Positions 1-7,312 of a DNA stretch of 36,989 nt are shown here, in pieces. Position numbers and translations under genes: made by a program. The notes below the pieces were generated by a model that was not told the DNA's origin, made no database searches, and saw nothing but the letters and a program-made list of their open reading frames with translations. Source of the stretch: an uncultured Myxococcales bacterium (lineage in GTDB: Bacteria; Myxococcota_A; UBA9042); assembly GCA_903883645.1 (NCBI GenBank), contig CAISBR010000162.1, forward strand, positions 1 through 36,989. Direction: 5' to 3'. Each line of letters opens with the position of its first letter. Positions within the stretch are counted from its first letter, which is position 1.

Positions 1-180
1 AAGTGGTGGAACTCGTCGTACACCTCGGTCGGCGTCGTCGGCCTCTTTGAGGTCGGCTGGCACTTCAAGAACATTCCTGTTGAATTGACGGCAAATCTGC
101 GGCCCACCTTCTTCTTGGGCAGCGACCACTACGGCGGCTTGTACCTCTACGGCGGCGGGTCGGCGCGCTGGTACTTCTGA
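1..180 (+). CDS. C-terminal end of a probable outer-membrane beta-barrel protein (partial)
   Basis: An open frame runs from base 1 to a TGA at 178-180 and encodes the last 59 residues of a protein that begins outside the window. The segment alternates hydrophobic and polar residues, is rich in Gly, Tyr and Trp, and ends in ARWYF. A C-terminal Phe after an aromatic-rich amphipathic strand is the usual signal recognised by the BAM machinery of Gram-negative outer membranes. I infer an outer-membrane barrel but cannot name the family. The gene converges on the GMC oxidoreductase gene, with 17 bases between the two stop codons. Confidence 0.55.
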   Translation, partial: KWWNSSYTSVGVVGLFEVGWHFKNIPVELTANLRPTFFLGSDHYGGLYLYGGGSARWYF

Positions 181-197
181 TCGCCTCGTAATTGCGC

Positions 198-1718
198 CTA
201 GGGCTTCACGATTCCCTGCCCCACGTGCAGACCCAGCGCGTAGATCGACAGTTGCGGCGGCCCGCCAATCGAGGTCGGAAACAGCGAGCCATCGGCCACC
301 CACAGCCCCCGTAGGCCATGGTGCGCGCCGCGCGAATCCACAGGTCCCAGGCGGGGATCGTCGCTCATCGGCACCGACGCCATCGGATGCACCGCGGTCA
401 GCCCCGACTGCTCGACATCGGCCGCAAGCACCTTGGGCAGGTCTGCATCCGACTGCAATTCAAGAGGAATTGGCTGCGGCAGCAACACCCGCGTCGCCCC
501 AGCGGCCAGCAGCAACTGGGCCAAGCGCTGCCAACCTTGCAGGAGCTCTTGCTTATCCGCCGTATTCAAGCGGTAGTCGATGCGCAGCCCCAGGTCGCCG
601 CTCGGCTCGACTTGACCCGCAGTGCTGTCGTGCAACATCGCGGTGAGCACACCCAAGTGCTTGTACCGTCGCATGATTCCGCGGTGCTGCTCGCCAAAGC
701 CGGGCATCATGGTCGCTACGCCCATCGGATGACCAAAGGCCGGCACAATCCAGATGCGCGTGGGCTCGCCCGGCCGGCCGGTATCGGCACCAAACCTAAG
801 AAATTCAGTGCACTCAACCGTCTGCGGAATACCGGCCCAGGCGCCCACCGGCTCGGCAAAGTCGCCCGCCGCGACCACAGCTGGGTGGATGCGCAGGGTT
901 TTGCCGGTAAGTCCACTAGGATCAGGCACTTGCGACCGCAGCAGCAGGGCCGCGCTGGCTGTAGCCGAGGCCGCCACCACCACCCGCGGCGCGGCGATAT
1001 GCAGCGAAGTCCGCGCCTCACCATCGGAATCCAGCCCGACCGCATCCACGCCGCGCGCCTGGGCACCATCGTGGCGCACGCGCACAGCCTGGGCCCGGGT
1101 AATCACCATAACTCCAGCAGCAATTGCCCGTGGCAACATGATCTTCGCCGCGTTATTCTTGGCATCGAACGCGCAGCCCAGCTCGCAAAATCCAGAGCCG
1201 ACGCAGCCTGTGCGATTGTGCGAAAGGCCAGCGGCGCGCCAGCCCAGCTTGGTCGCCCCTTGCAAAAGCAGCTGATTATGGCGATTCCATTGCGCTTCTG
1301 GCACCTTGCTTACTTGCAGCAGCGACTCGATCTGGCCGTACAGCTCGTTCCAACGCGCAGGCGGCAGCTGGCCCAAGACCCGCTCTTCGTGCCACTGCTG
1401 TAGCAGCGAGGCATCGATCCGCTTGACAAGATTCAGGTTATGCAGCGACGACCCGCCCACGCCCTTGCCTTGGTGGATGCGCACGCGCCGATCGGCACTG
1501 GTCCGCGCGGCACTGTCGCAGTACAGCCGGGGCATCATCTGGTCTTCGCGCTGGGTCATGTCGTCAGGCGTGATGAATTCGCCTTGTTCAAGCACGACTA
1601 CGCGCAGCCCGGCCTCGCCCAGCACCATCGCCGCGGTCAGGCCACCCGGACCCGATCCCACCACGCATACATCGCAGTGCAGCGTAAAATTGCCAAGTTG
1701 CGAGGCGTCGTAGATCAC
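198..1718 (-). CDS. GMC-family FAD-dependent oxidoreductase
   Basis: This 506-residue flavoprotein should oxidise an alcohol or sugar-like substrate. Near the N-terminus is the FAD dinucleotide-binding motif GSGPGG (residues 21-26), followed by an acidic VVLEQG strand end. Mid-protein there is a GCVGSGFCELGC cysteine cluster. The C-terminal GMC domain carries HPMASVPM (His444) and the FAD-site segment GLWVADGSLFP. The usual Asn of the C-terminal GxNP motif is not apparent: the sequence reads IGGPPQLSIYAL, so the second catalytic polar residue may be replaced by Pro. I chose the GTG at 1718 rather than the ATG at 1835 because GTGA overlaps the upstream stop by 4 bases and GGAG lies 5 bases before it; the longer version would overlap the upstream gene by about 120 bases. 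It is the last gene of a putative four-gene operon, and the preceding protein ends in a domain resembling the small subunit of such dehydrogenases. The substrate is unknown. Confidence 0.85.
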   Translation of the reverse strand: MIYDASQLGNFTLHCDVCVVGSGPGGLTAAMVLGEAGLRVVVLEQGEFITPDDMTQREDQMMPRLYCDSAARTSADRRVRIHQGKGVGGSSLHNLNLVKRIDASLLQQWHEERVLGQLPPARWNELYGQIESLLQVSKVPEAQWNRHNQLLLQGATKLGWRAAGLSHNRTGCVGSGFCELGCAFDAKNNAAKIMLPRAIAAGVMVITRAQAVRVRHDGAQARGVDAVGLDSDGEARTSLHIAAPRVVVAASATASAALLLRSQVPDPSGLTGKTLRIHPAVVAAGDFAEPVGAWAGIPQTVECTEFLRFGADTGRPGEPTRIWIVPAFGHPMGVATMMPGFGEQHRGIMRRYKHLGVLTAMLHDSTAGQVEPSGDLGLRIDYRLNTADKQELLQGWQRLAQLLLAAGATRVLLPQPIPLELQSDADLPKVLAADVEQSGLTAVHPMASVPMSDDPRLGPVDSRGAHHGLRGLWVADGSLFPTSIGGPPQLSIYALGLHVGQGIVKP

Positions 1719-3310
1719 CAGCGCTCCAAACCGGGCGGCAAAGCGCCCCGAGGTGCCGTCAGGCGGTCGTAGCTGTCGCGGCGCGGTCGTGGAGTGGCCG
1801 GCACCATCGGCCCAGGGTAATCCAACTCTATCCAACTACTCGGCAATTGCCAAAACCCCAACATCGCAAGGTCGCGAATGCCATTCCATAGGTCGACGAC
1901 GGGCCCACCCACGTCGCGCAGTCGCAGCAGACGCGCCAGCCGATCCGCCCGACTCGCCTGCGAAAACGGTGCGATACCGGGCAAGCCGTGCTCGATGACC
2001 GCGAGCAACGCCGCCACTTCGCGCTGCATCGGCACGGGCACGCCCGCCATGTAAGTCTCGACCGCTACGGCCACTTCGCGCAGTGTGGTCGCATCTGGCG
2101 CGGGCTCGAGCAGTGCTTCCGCTGCCGCCGCCATCGTCGCCGCCGCCCCAGCACCCAACACGCGGCCGTGCCAGGCATCCCAACGCGCAGCGGTCAGGCT
2201 CCGCGCCGCCAGCAGTGCCAGCGCCGTAGCACCCGCCAGCACCCCCCGCCGCGATCGCAGCGGCCCCTTGGGCTGCGGGTCAAGCCGGTGCAACAGCCAC
2301 GCCGGCAAACGCGCGTGCCACTGCGCCGAGCTGGGCAATTCGCCCGCGCGTCGCACCGTATTCCAAAACAGCCACGCGGGCGGCGGTCCGGGCGGTCGCT
2401 GCATCGCGTCGGCCTGCAGCCCGGCCAGAGCCTTGCCTGTGTAGACGTCGTCGCCCGAAAATCCTTTCTCTACAAGAAGTTGCCGCATCGCCTGCGACTC
2501 GGTCGTGGCCACACCGTAGCCCTGCCCCAGGTGACCTTGCACCAGCACCAGCGGCCGCGGCGCCGGCCCCCGCACCCCGTGCTGCGCCAACAGCGCAAGC
2601 GTCGCCCGCTGCAGCGCCAGCAACCGCCGCATGGGGGTCAGCTGCGGCTCAACCGTATAAACCGCGCGCACTTCGCAGGCCACTTCGGCGAGCCCCAGGC
2701 CAATCGCCAGCCCCACGGCGCTACCACCCGAACCGAGCGCCACATACACCCGCTCGGGCAGCGGCAGCAGTCCTGCGCGAATCTGTTCGCCCAGTTCTAA
2801 CCCTGCGCGCACCATGCCCAACGTGCCGTGGGGCGTCGATCCACCCGGCGCAATGACCGCAGCCCCTTGCCAATGCCGACCGAGCAGCACCGGCCAGGCA
2901 AACGCCGCGAGCGACGCCCGGTTGCGATAGAAACTGAGGCGGTGCGCATGGCTCGCAGTAAACGCCAGGCTGTCGCGCACACCGTAACTCAGCGGCTCCC
3001 AGAAAAGGGCGGCGTGCAGCTGGGCACCGCGCAGCTCGGCCGCGGCCGCCGTCGCCACCAAATGCCCTGAGCCTACCGCCCCCGCAGTCGCCCAGTGCCG
3101 CGCGTTCGCCAAAGGCTTACTGGCCAAAGCAAAATCGAGCTTGCGCACCTTGCTGCCACCAAAAAGCGGCGCCGTCAGCTCGTCGCACTTGATGCCGAAC
3201 CAGCCCAGCCGCCACAGCGTCGCCAGCTCGCGCACGGCCAGCACAGGCGTTGGCGTTTCGGCCCAACCCAAGCGCGGAATTGCTTCAAGATCCGAACGTT
3301 GCAAAGTCAT
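1715..3310 (-). CDS. Fusion: PLP-dependent ACC deaminase/D-cysteine desulfhydrase-like enzyme plus gluconate 2-dehydrogenase subunit 3-like domain
   Basis: The 531-residue protein has two parts. Residues 15-320 resemble the fold-type II PLP family of ACC deaminase and D-cysteine desulfhydrase: GGSKVRKL with Lys54 at the Schiff-base position (usual GGNKxRKL), a GSGH loop (80-83), the phosphate-loop-like GGSTPHGTLG (156-165), GSGGSAVG (193-200) and YTGKAL (290-295). Residues 352-366 read RSRRGVLAGATALAL, like a twin-arginine signal but internal. Residues 390-505 are helical and end with FWQLPSSWIELDYPGP, resembling the gluconate 2-dehydrogenase subunit 3 family that partners GMC flavoproteins. 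The ATG at 3310 forms an ATGA overlap with the stop of the Cys-rich lipoprotein gene; a longer in-frame extension to 3373 lies inside that gene and is rejected. The downstream GMC gene overlaps by GTGA. The PLP and subunit-3 family calls are good; the function of the joined protein is unknown. Confidence 0.75.
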   Translation of the reverse strand: MTLQRSDLEAIPRLGWAETPTPVLAVRELATLWRLGWFGIKCDELTAPLFGGSKVRKLDFALASKPLANARHWATAGAVGSGHLVATAAAAELRGAQLHAALFWEPLSYGVRDSLAFTASHAHRLSFYRNRASLAAFAWPVLLGRHWQGAAVIAPGGSTPHGTLGMVRAGLELGEQIRAGLLPLPERVYVALGSGGSAVGLAIGLGLAEVACEVRAVYTVEPQLTPMRRLLALQRATLALLAQHGVRGPAPRPLVLVQGHLGQGYGVATTESQAMRQLLVEKGFSGDDVYTGKALAGLQADAMQRPPGPPPAWLFWNTVRRAGELPSSAQWHARLPAWLLHRLDPQPKGPLRSRRGVLAGATALALLAARSLTAARWDAWHGRVLGAGAAATMAAAAEALLEPAPDATTLREVAVAVETYMAGVPVPMQREVAALLAVIEHGLPGIAPFSQASRADRLARLLRLRDVGGPVVDLWNGIRDLAMLGFWQLPSSWIELDYPGPMVPATPRPRRDSYDRLTAPRGALPPGLERW

Positions 3311-4122
3311 GGTGGGCAGACGTTGTCGCCCGGCTTGCAGCCACCGCCGATGCAGCCGTCGCCCACGGTGCACGAGTTGCCGTCATCGCAGGTGGCCGTG
3401 TTGGGCGTGGCCAGGCAGGCGCCGCTGCTGAACGTGCAGCTGTCGTCGGTGCACGGGTTGGCGTCGTCGCAGTTCTTGGTCGAAGTGCCTTGGCAAACGC
3501 CGCCCTGGCACGCATCGCCGAGCGAGCAGGCGTTGCCGTCGTCGCACGTCGCCTCGATGGGTAAGAACACGCAGCCTTGTGCCGGGTTGCAACTGTCGGT
3601 CGTGCAAATGTTGCTGTCGTCGCAGGTTACGGGGCTGGCCTGGCAGTCGCCGCTGACGCAGCTGTCGCCGGCCGTACAGGCGTTGCCGTCGTTGCAGAGG
3701 ATTCCGCCCAGTTTCTTGAGCGCGCACTGCAGGTTTTGGCACACGCCCACTTGGCAATCGCCTTGGCCGGGGCAGCTGCCCTCGTCGGTGGCGCCATCGC
3801 AGTCGTTGTCCGTGCCGTCGCAGATCTCGGTGGGGTCGCTGGTCGGTACGCAGGCCACGCACGCGCCCGTGCCTGAGGGGCCGAGCTTGCAAAATCCTGA
3901 GTTGCAGCCGGTGGGGCCACTGCAAACACAGCCGATCGTGCGGCAGCCGCTGCTGTCGCCACTGCCATCGCCGGCCGTCGTGTCCTCGTCGGTGGTAGCG
4001 CTGGTGTCGTCTTCTTCGACGATCGTGGAGCTACTGGCCATTGAACTGCCACAGCCCAAAGCAAAAATGCTAATCAACCCGGCAACTAGGCTCTGAATGA
4101 CGACGACTCGGATGGGGCGCAT
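3307..4122 (-). CDS. Cysteine-rich lipoprotein with MopE-type metal-binding motif
   Basis: The 271-residue protein has a lipoprotein signal: a basic start, a hydrophobic stretch and the lipobox ALGC with the acylated Cys at 24. An acidic Ser/Thr linker (30-58) follows. The Cys-rich body includes CDGTDNDCDGATDEG (101-115), the motif of the MopE-type putative metal-binding family. About five repeats of the form CxDGNxC...GDxCxxGxC then run to the C-terminus. Such proteins are common on the surface of myxobacteria and relatives; their ligands are mostly unknown. I chose the ATG at 4122 because it gives a complete signal peptide and is preceded by GAGGT at 4 bases; the in-frame ATG at 4290 would put 56 non-conserved residues before the signal and overlap the upstream gene. 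The stop overlaps the next start (ATGA), so a surface protein is translationally coupled to cytosolic-looking enzymes, which is odd. Confidence 0.85.
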   Translation of the reverse strand: MRPIRVVVIQSLVAGLISIFALGCGSSMASSSTIVEEDDTSATTDEDTTAGDGSGDSSGCRTIGCVCSGPTGCNSGFCKLGPSGTGACVACVPTSDPTEICDGTDNDCDGATDEGSCPGQGDCQVGVCQNLQCALKKLGGILCNDGNACTAGDSCVSGDCQASPVTCDDSNICTTDSCNPAQGCVFLPIEATCDDGNACSLGDACQGGVCQGTSTKNCDDANPCTDDSCTFSSGACLATPNTATCDDGNSCTVGDGCIGGGCKPGDNVCPP

Positions 4123-4195
4123 GCAGACCTCGCTTATCGGCCAAGTGCAGCCCCAGGATCGGGCACTCGGGCGGCGATTGCAACCCGCTCGCGGC

Positions 4196-5344
4196 CTAGG
4201 GCGCCTGGTAATGCTCGACCTGTTTGAACGGCCCGACCATCCAGATGTTTTTGGCCGAAGTACCCCAAATAGCGCGCAAATTATCGTCACTGCCCCAGTC
4301 GAATTGCTTCCACTTCAGGCCGTTCCAGTGCAGCAGTACGCCGGTATTCGCCGGCACCCAGATGTCGTTCGGCGCGGCGCCCCAGGGTTGGTACAAGTGC
4401 CCGGCCGGAACCGTAGAATCCGTCTTACTCCAAGCACTTCCGTCCCAATGCAGCAGCGTGCCCTGGTCGCCCGCGGCCCATACATCGTCGCTGGCGGTGC
4501 CGAAAAGACCCTCGATGCCAGTCGTGACGCCGCTGCTAACCTTCTTCCATGTCTTGCCGTCGTAATGCCACAGCACGCCGCCGCCGCCGCAGATCCACAC
4601 GTCGATCGAGCTGACTGCAAACACGCCGTACAAGTAGGGTTCGCCAGTAACTGTGCTGGTTTTCCAGGCCTTGCCGTCGAAGTGCATCAGCAGGCCGGCG
4701 TCGCCCACGGCCCAAACGTCGGCTGCCGACGAACCGCTGACGCTGAGAAGTGCGCCGCCATTGCCCACGTCTTGCTTGGTCCAGGCCTTGCCGTCCATGT
4801 GCAAGATGGTCTGCGATTCGCCCACCGCCCACACATCCGTGGCGCCCGTGCCCCATACGCTATGCAACCACGCGATACTCGACGAGTCGACCTTGTGCCA
4901 TCCCGCCGGAGTATAGTGAACGACGGTGCCCTGCTCGCCCACCGCCCAGATGTCGTCGGCGCTGCTGCCCCAGATGCCGTGCAGGACCGAAGGCGCTTCC
5001 GACGCAACGGCCGTCCATTGACCATTGGCCTCGCTTACCACCACCGCATCGCCGGCCGCGGTATCCGCCGTGGCAGTATCTGCTGCAACAACATCGGCTT
5101 GCGCCCCATCTGCGCTCGTGGCGTCGCTCGCCACATCGGCCGCAGTCGCAGTGTCGGGCAAGGTTGCCGTATCGGCGGCCGTGTCGGAGCCCGCATCGCC
5201 AGCGGTGTCAACTGCGGCATCGGCCGAGACATTTCCGTTTGCTTTCGCAGTAGTGCCAGAGCTTGAGCACCCCAGCGCACCCGCCGCGAGCCATGCCACC
5301 ACGACTGCAGCTACCCCTGCTGAACTGGACCCGAACCTTGCCAT
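4196..5344 (-). CDS. Lipoprotein with a seven-fold DVWAVG beta-propeller repeat
   Basis: The 382-residue protein starts with a signal peptide ending in the lipobox ALGC (Cys26). A low-complexity linker made almost wholly of Ala, Asp, Thr and Ser (about 30-105) follows. Seven repeats of about 40 residues come next, on the pattern W-G-(S/T)-x-x-x-D-(V/I)-W-A-V-G-x-x-G-x-(V/L)-x-H-(W/Y)-D-G-x-x-W. Seven units suggest a complete seven-bladed propeller. The fourth and sixth blades are the most divergent (DVWICG, DIWVPA). This is a recognised but poorly characterised secreted/surface family in myxobacteria and relatives. The ATG at 5344 has a strong GGAGG five bases upstream. It is the first gene of the minus-strand group, 73 bases before the Cys-rich lipoprotein, and is divergent from the TPR gene across 77 bases. 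I see no clear sigma-70 promoter in that gap. Confidence 0.85.
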   Translation of the reverse strand: MARFGSSSAGVAAVVVAWLAAGALGCSSSGTTAKANGNVSADAAVDTAGDAGSDTAADTATLPDTATAADVASDATSADGAQADVVAADTATADTAAGDAVVVSEANGQWTAVASEAPSVLHGIWGSSADDIWAVGEQGTVVHYTPAGWHKVDSSSIAWLHSVWGTGATDVWAVGESQTILHMDGKAWTKQDVGNGGALLSVSGSSAADVWAVGDAGLLMHFDGKAWKTSTVTGEPYLYGVFAVSSIDVWICGGGGVLWHYDGKTWKKVSSGVTTGIEGLFGTASDDVWAAGDQGTLLHWDGSAWSKTDSTVPAGHLYQPWGAAPNDIWVPANTGVLLHWNGLKWKQFDWGSDDNLRAIWGTSAKNIWMVGPFKQVEHYQAP

Positions 5345-5421
5345 CTTTGCCTCCGTACGTACTGCTTACCTGGGATTGCGTCTGGGTGCAACTTCGGCGC
5401 CGCTTCTGCTAGGCTCGCCAC

Positions 5422-7200
5422 ATGTCGCAACTGCCCACTCCGTCGCAACTGTTTGCCCAAGCGCGCCAATCCTTGCAAAACGGGCACACCGAAGCCGCCA
5501 TCCGCCTAGCCAGCGCCGCCCGGACGGCATTTGCTGCGGCCGGTGCCCATGATCACGCGGTGCGATCGGCAATTCTGCAATCGCGGTGCGAAGCTGCGGC
5601 CGGGTTGCTCGAGCCAGCGGCCGACACGTTGCACCAAGCGATGGCCCATGCAGAGCGCTTCGCCACACCAGCCGAAGCCCTGGCTGCTCGCAGCGAACTC
5701 GGCGTGTTGCAAGAGCAAATGGGGCAGCTGCTCGAGGCACTCGCCACCCATCGCGCCGTGCTCGAGGCCCAAGAAGGTCGCAAAGATCGGCTGGGTACCG
5801 CGCTGGCCGCGGCCAACGTCGCTCGGCTGCTGCCAAGGGCCGCTCTGCCCGAACATCGCAAGCAAGCGCTTAAAGACGCTCAGGATTTGCTGCTGCAGTC
5901 TGGGCGGATGTTTATCGAGTGCGGCAAGTCGGGCCTGGCCGCGCAAGCCTTGGTCGTGGTGGGAGACCAGCTGCGGGCAGAGGGCGAATTCACAAAGGCG
6001 CGGGCGGTGTTGCGTGATGCTCAACGCTCAGCAGAGCTGGCGGGCGACCTGCGCGTGCAGGCTTCGGCGACGTTGAACTTGGTCTATGTGCTGCGCGACC
6101 TGGGCGATCGCGAGGGGGCCAACCTCGCGTGCCAACAGGCCAAGCATCTCGCCGAGGTGGGGCACGACAAGCTGGCGGCCCTGCAAGCGAGTCAAGCCAG
6201 ACTGCTGCTGACCAGCGGTGAACTGCCGGCGCCCAAGACCGTCGAGTTCATCCAAGATACGCTGCTGCGCTTTGAGGAGGCGGGGTACGCGGCGGCGTCA
6301 CTGCCCCTGCGCGCCAACCTGGGACTCGCGATGGCCCGCACCGGGCAACTGCGCCAAGCGATTCGAATTCTGCAGGGCGTGCGTGCAGATCTGGGCCGTG
6401 CTGGCGAGCGCCTGGCGCTGAGCGAAGTCGATCTAGCCCTGGCCGAGCTGTACTGGACCTGCGGCGACGAAGCGAGCGCGGTGGCGATGCTGGCTCGCCT
6501 GCCGGCCGAGCAAGTGAGCCCTAAACTTAGCAATACACTTGCACTATTGCAGGCTCGTCGCGCCCTGGCCCACCTCGACCTGGGCTCTGCGCGTGCGGCG
6601 CTGGACCACGCCAAAGGGGCCGAGATCAGCCACGCCGACAAGATTGCCACCAGCCTGTTTCACGGCCAGATGAACACGCTGATCGGTCACCGCATTATCC
6701 AAGATTACGCCAGGGTTATGGCCTACGACGAAGATTTGTCACCGCGCGAAGGTGCGGCGCGCCGGCTGCTTATGGCCATCGACGAGGCGTGGCACGGCGA
6801 GCGGCAAGATGCGGAGCGCAGCGGGCACGAGGCGCTGGCCCAATGGGTGGCCTTGGGCGAGCCGTTGCCGCAAGCGACCTGCCGCGTGGTGCTGACCTGC
6901 TTGGGCCAAGCGCCGGATGCGGACTTGCGCGCCCTGCTCGAGTTGCTCGACCGCGAACAGCTGACCGAAGCCCATACCGCGCTAAACGGCGCCCTTTGTG
7001 CACAGGCGCACGACCTGCCCGGCGTTCTGAGCGCCATCGACTCCTTGCGCACCTCGGGCTGGACGGCGACCGCGTTGACCCTGACAAGGCTGTCACGTCT
7101 GGCCATGGATATGCCGCAACTTCTTGATCTCGAAGCCAGTATTTGGGCGAGTGCCGGGGTTGTGGCCTCCGACTTGTTCAGCGACACCGACCCGACCTGA
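5422..7200 (+). CDS. TPR-type alpha-solenoid protein
   Basis: The 592-residue protein is built almost entirely of paired helices with the Ala/Leu/Glu/Arg-rich pattern of tetratricopeptide repeats. Examples are the segment around GHTEAAIRLASAARTAF (residues 17-33) and the units near residues 85-115, 175-260 and 285-350. There is no signal peptide or membrane segment, so it is probably a cytosolic scaffold or interaction protein. The ATG at 5422 lacks a strong Shine-Dalgarno; it opens the plus-strand group and is divergent from the propeller lipoprotein gene. I see no catalytic domain and cannot assign a partner. It ends 112 bases before lon. Confidence 0.7.
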   Translation: MSQLPTPSQLFAQARQSLQNGHTEAAIRLASAARTAFAAAGAHDHAVRSAILQSRCEAAAGLLEPAADTLHQAMAHAERFATPAEALAARSELGVLQEQMGQLLEALATHRAVLEAQEGRKDRLGTALAAANVARLLPRAALPEHRKQALKDAQDLLLQSGRMFIECGKSGLAAQALVVVGDQLRAEGEFTKARAVLRDAQRSAELAGDLRVQASATLNLVYVLRDLGDREGANLACQQAKHLAEVGHDKLAALQASQARLLLTSGELPAPKTVEFIQDTLLRFEEAGYAAASLPLRANLGLAMARTGQLRQAIRILQGVRADLGRAGERLALSEVDLALAELYWTCGDEASAVAMLARLPAEQVSPKLSNTLALLQARRALAHLDLGSARAALDHAKGAEISHADKIATSLFHGQMNTLIGHRIIQDYARVMAYDEDLSPREGAARRLLMAIDEAWHGERQDAERSGHEALAQWVALGEPLPQATCRVVLTCLGQAPDADLRALLELLDREQLTEAHTALNGALCAQAHDLPGVLSAIDSLRTSGWTATALTLTRLSRLAMDMPQLLDLEASIWASAGVVASDLFSDTDPT

Positions 7201-7312
7201 TCGGGTTGTCAGGCGCCGTTCCCTTGACTTCCCCTGGGCGCGTGCTTGGCTATTCTGAACGGACGCCGGCACCGGGCCCGCGTTCAACCCGAAACTGAAG
7301 CGCGAGGATCCC

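Noticed and set aside
318..1403. Plus-strand frame of 361 codons opposite the GMC gene
   Set aside because: It is antisense to a well-supported gene and has the Arg/His/Gln-rich composition of GC-rich shadow frames.
4123..4290. Longer start of the Cys-rich lipoprotein
   Set aside because: It would bury the signal peptide and overlap the propeller gene; the ATG at 4122 has a good Shine-Dalgarno.
7224..7256. TTGACT and TATTCT as a promoter of lon
   Set aside because: The spacing is 21 bases, outside the usual 16-18. A heat-shock or sigma-54 reading also fails at key positions.
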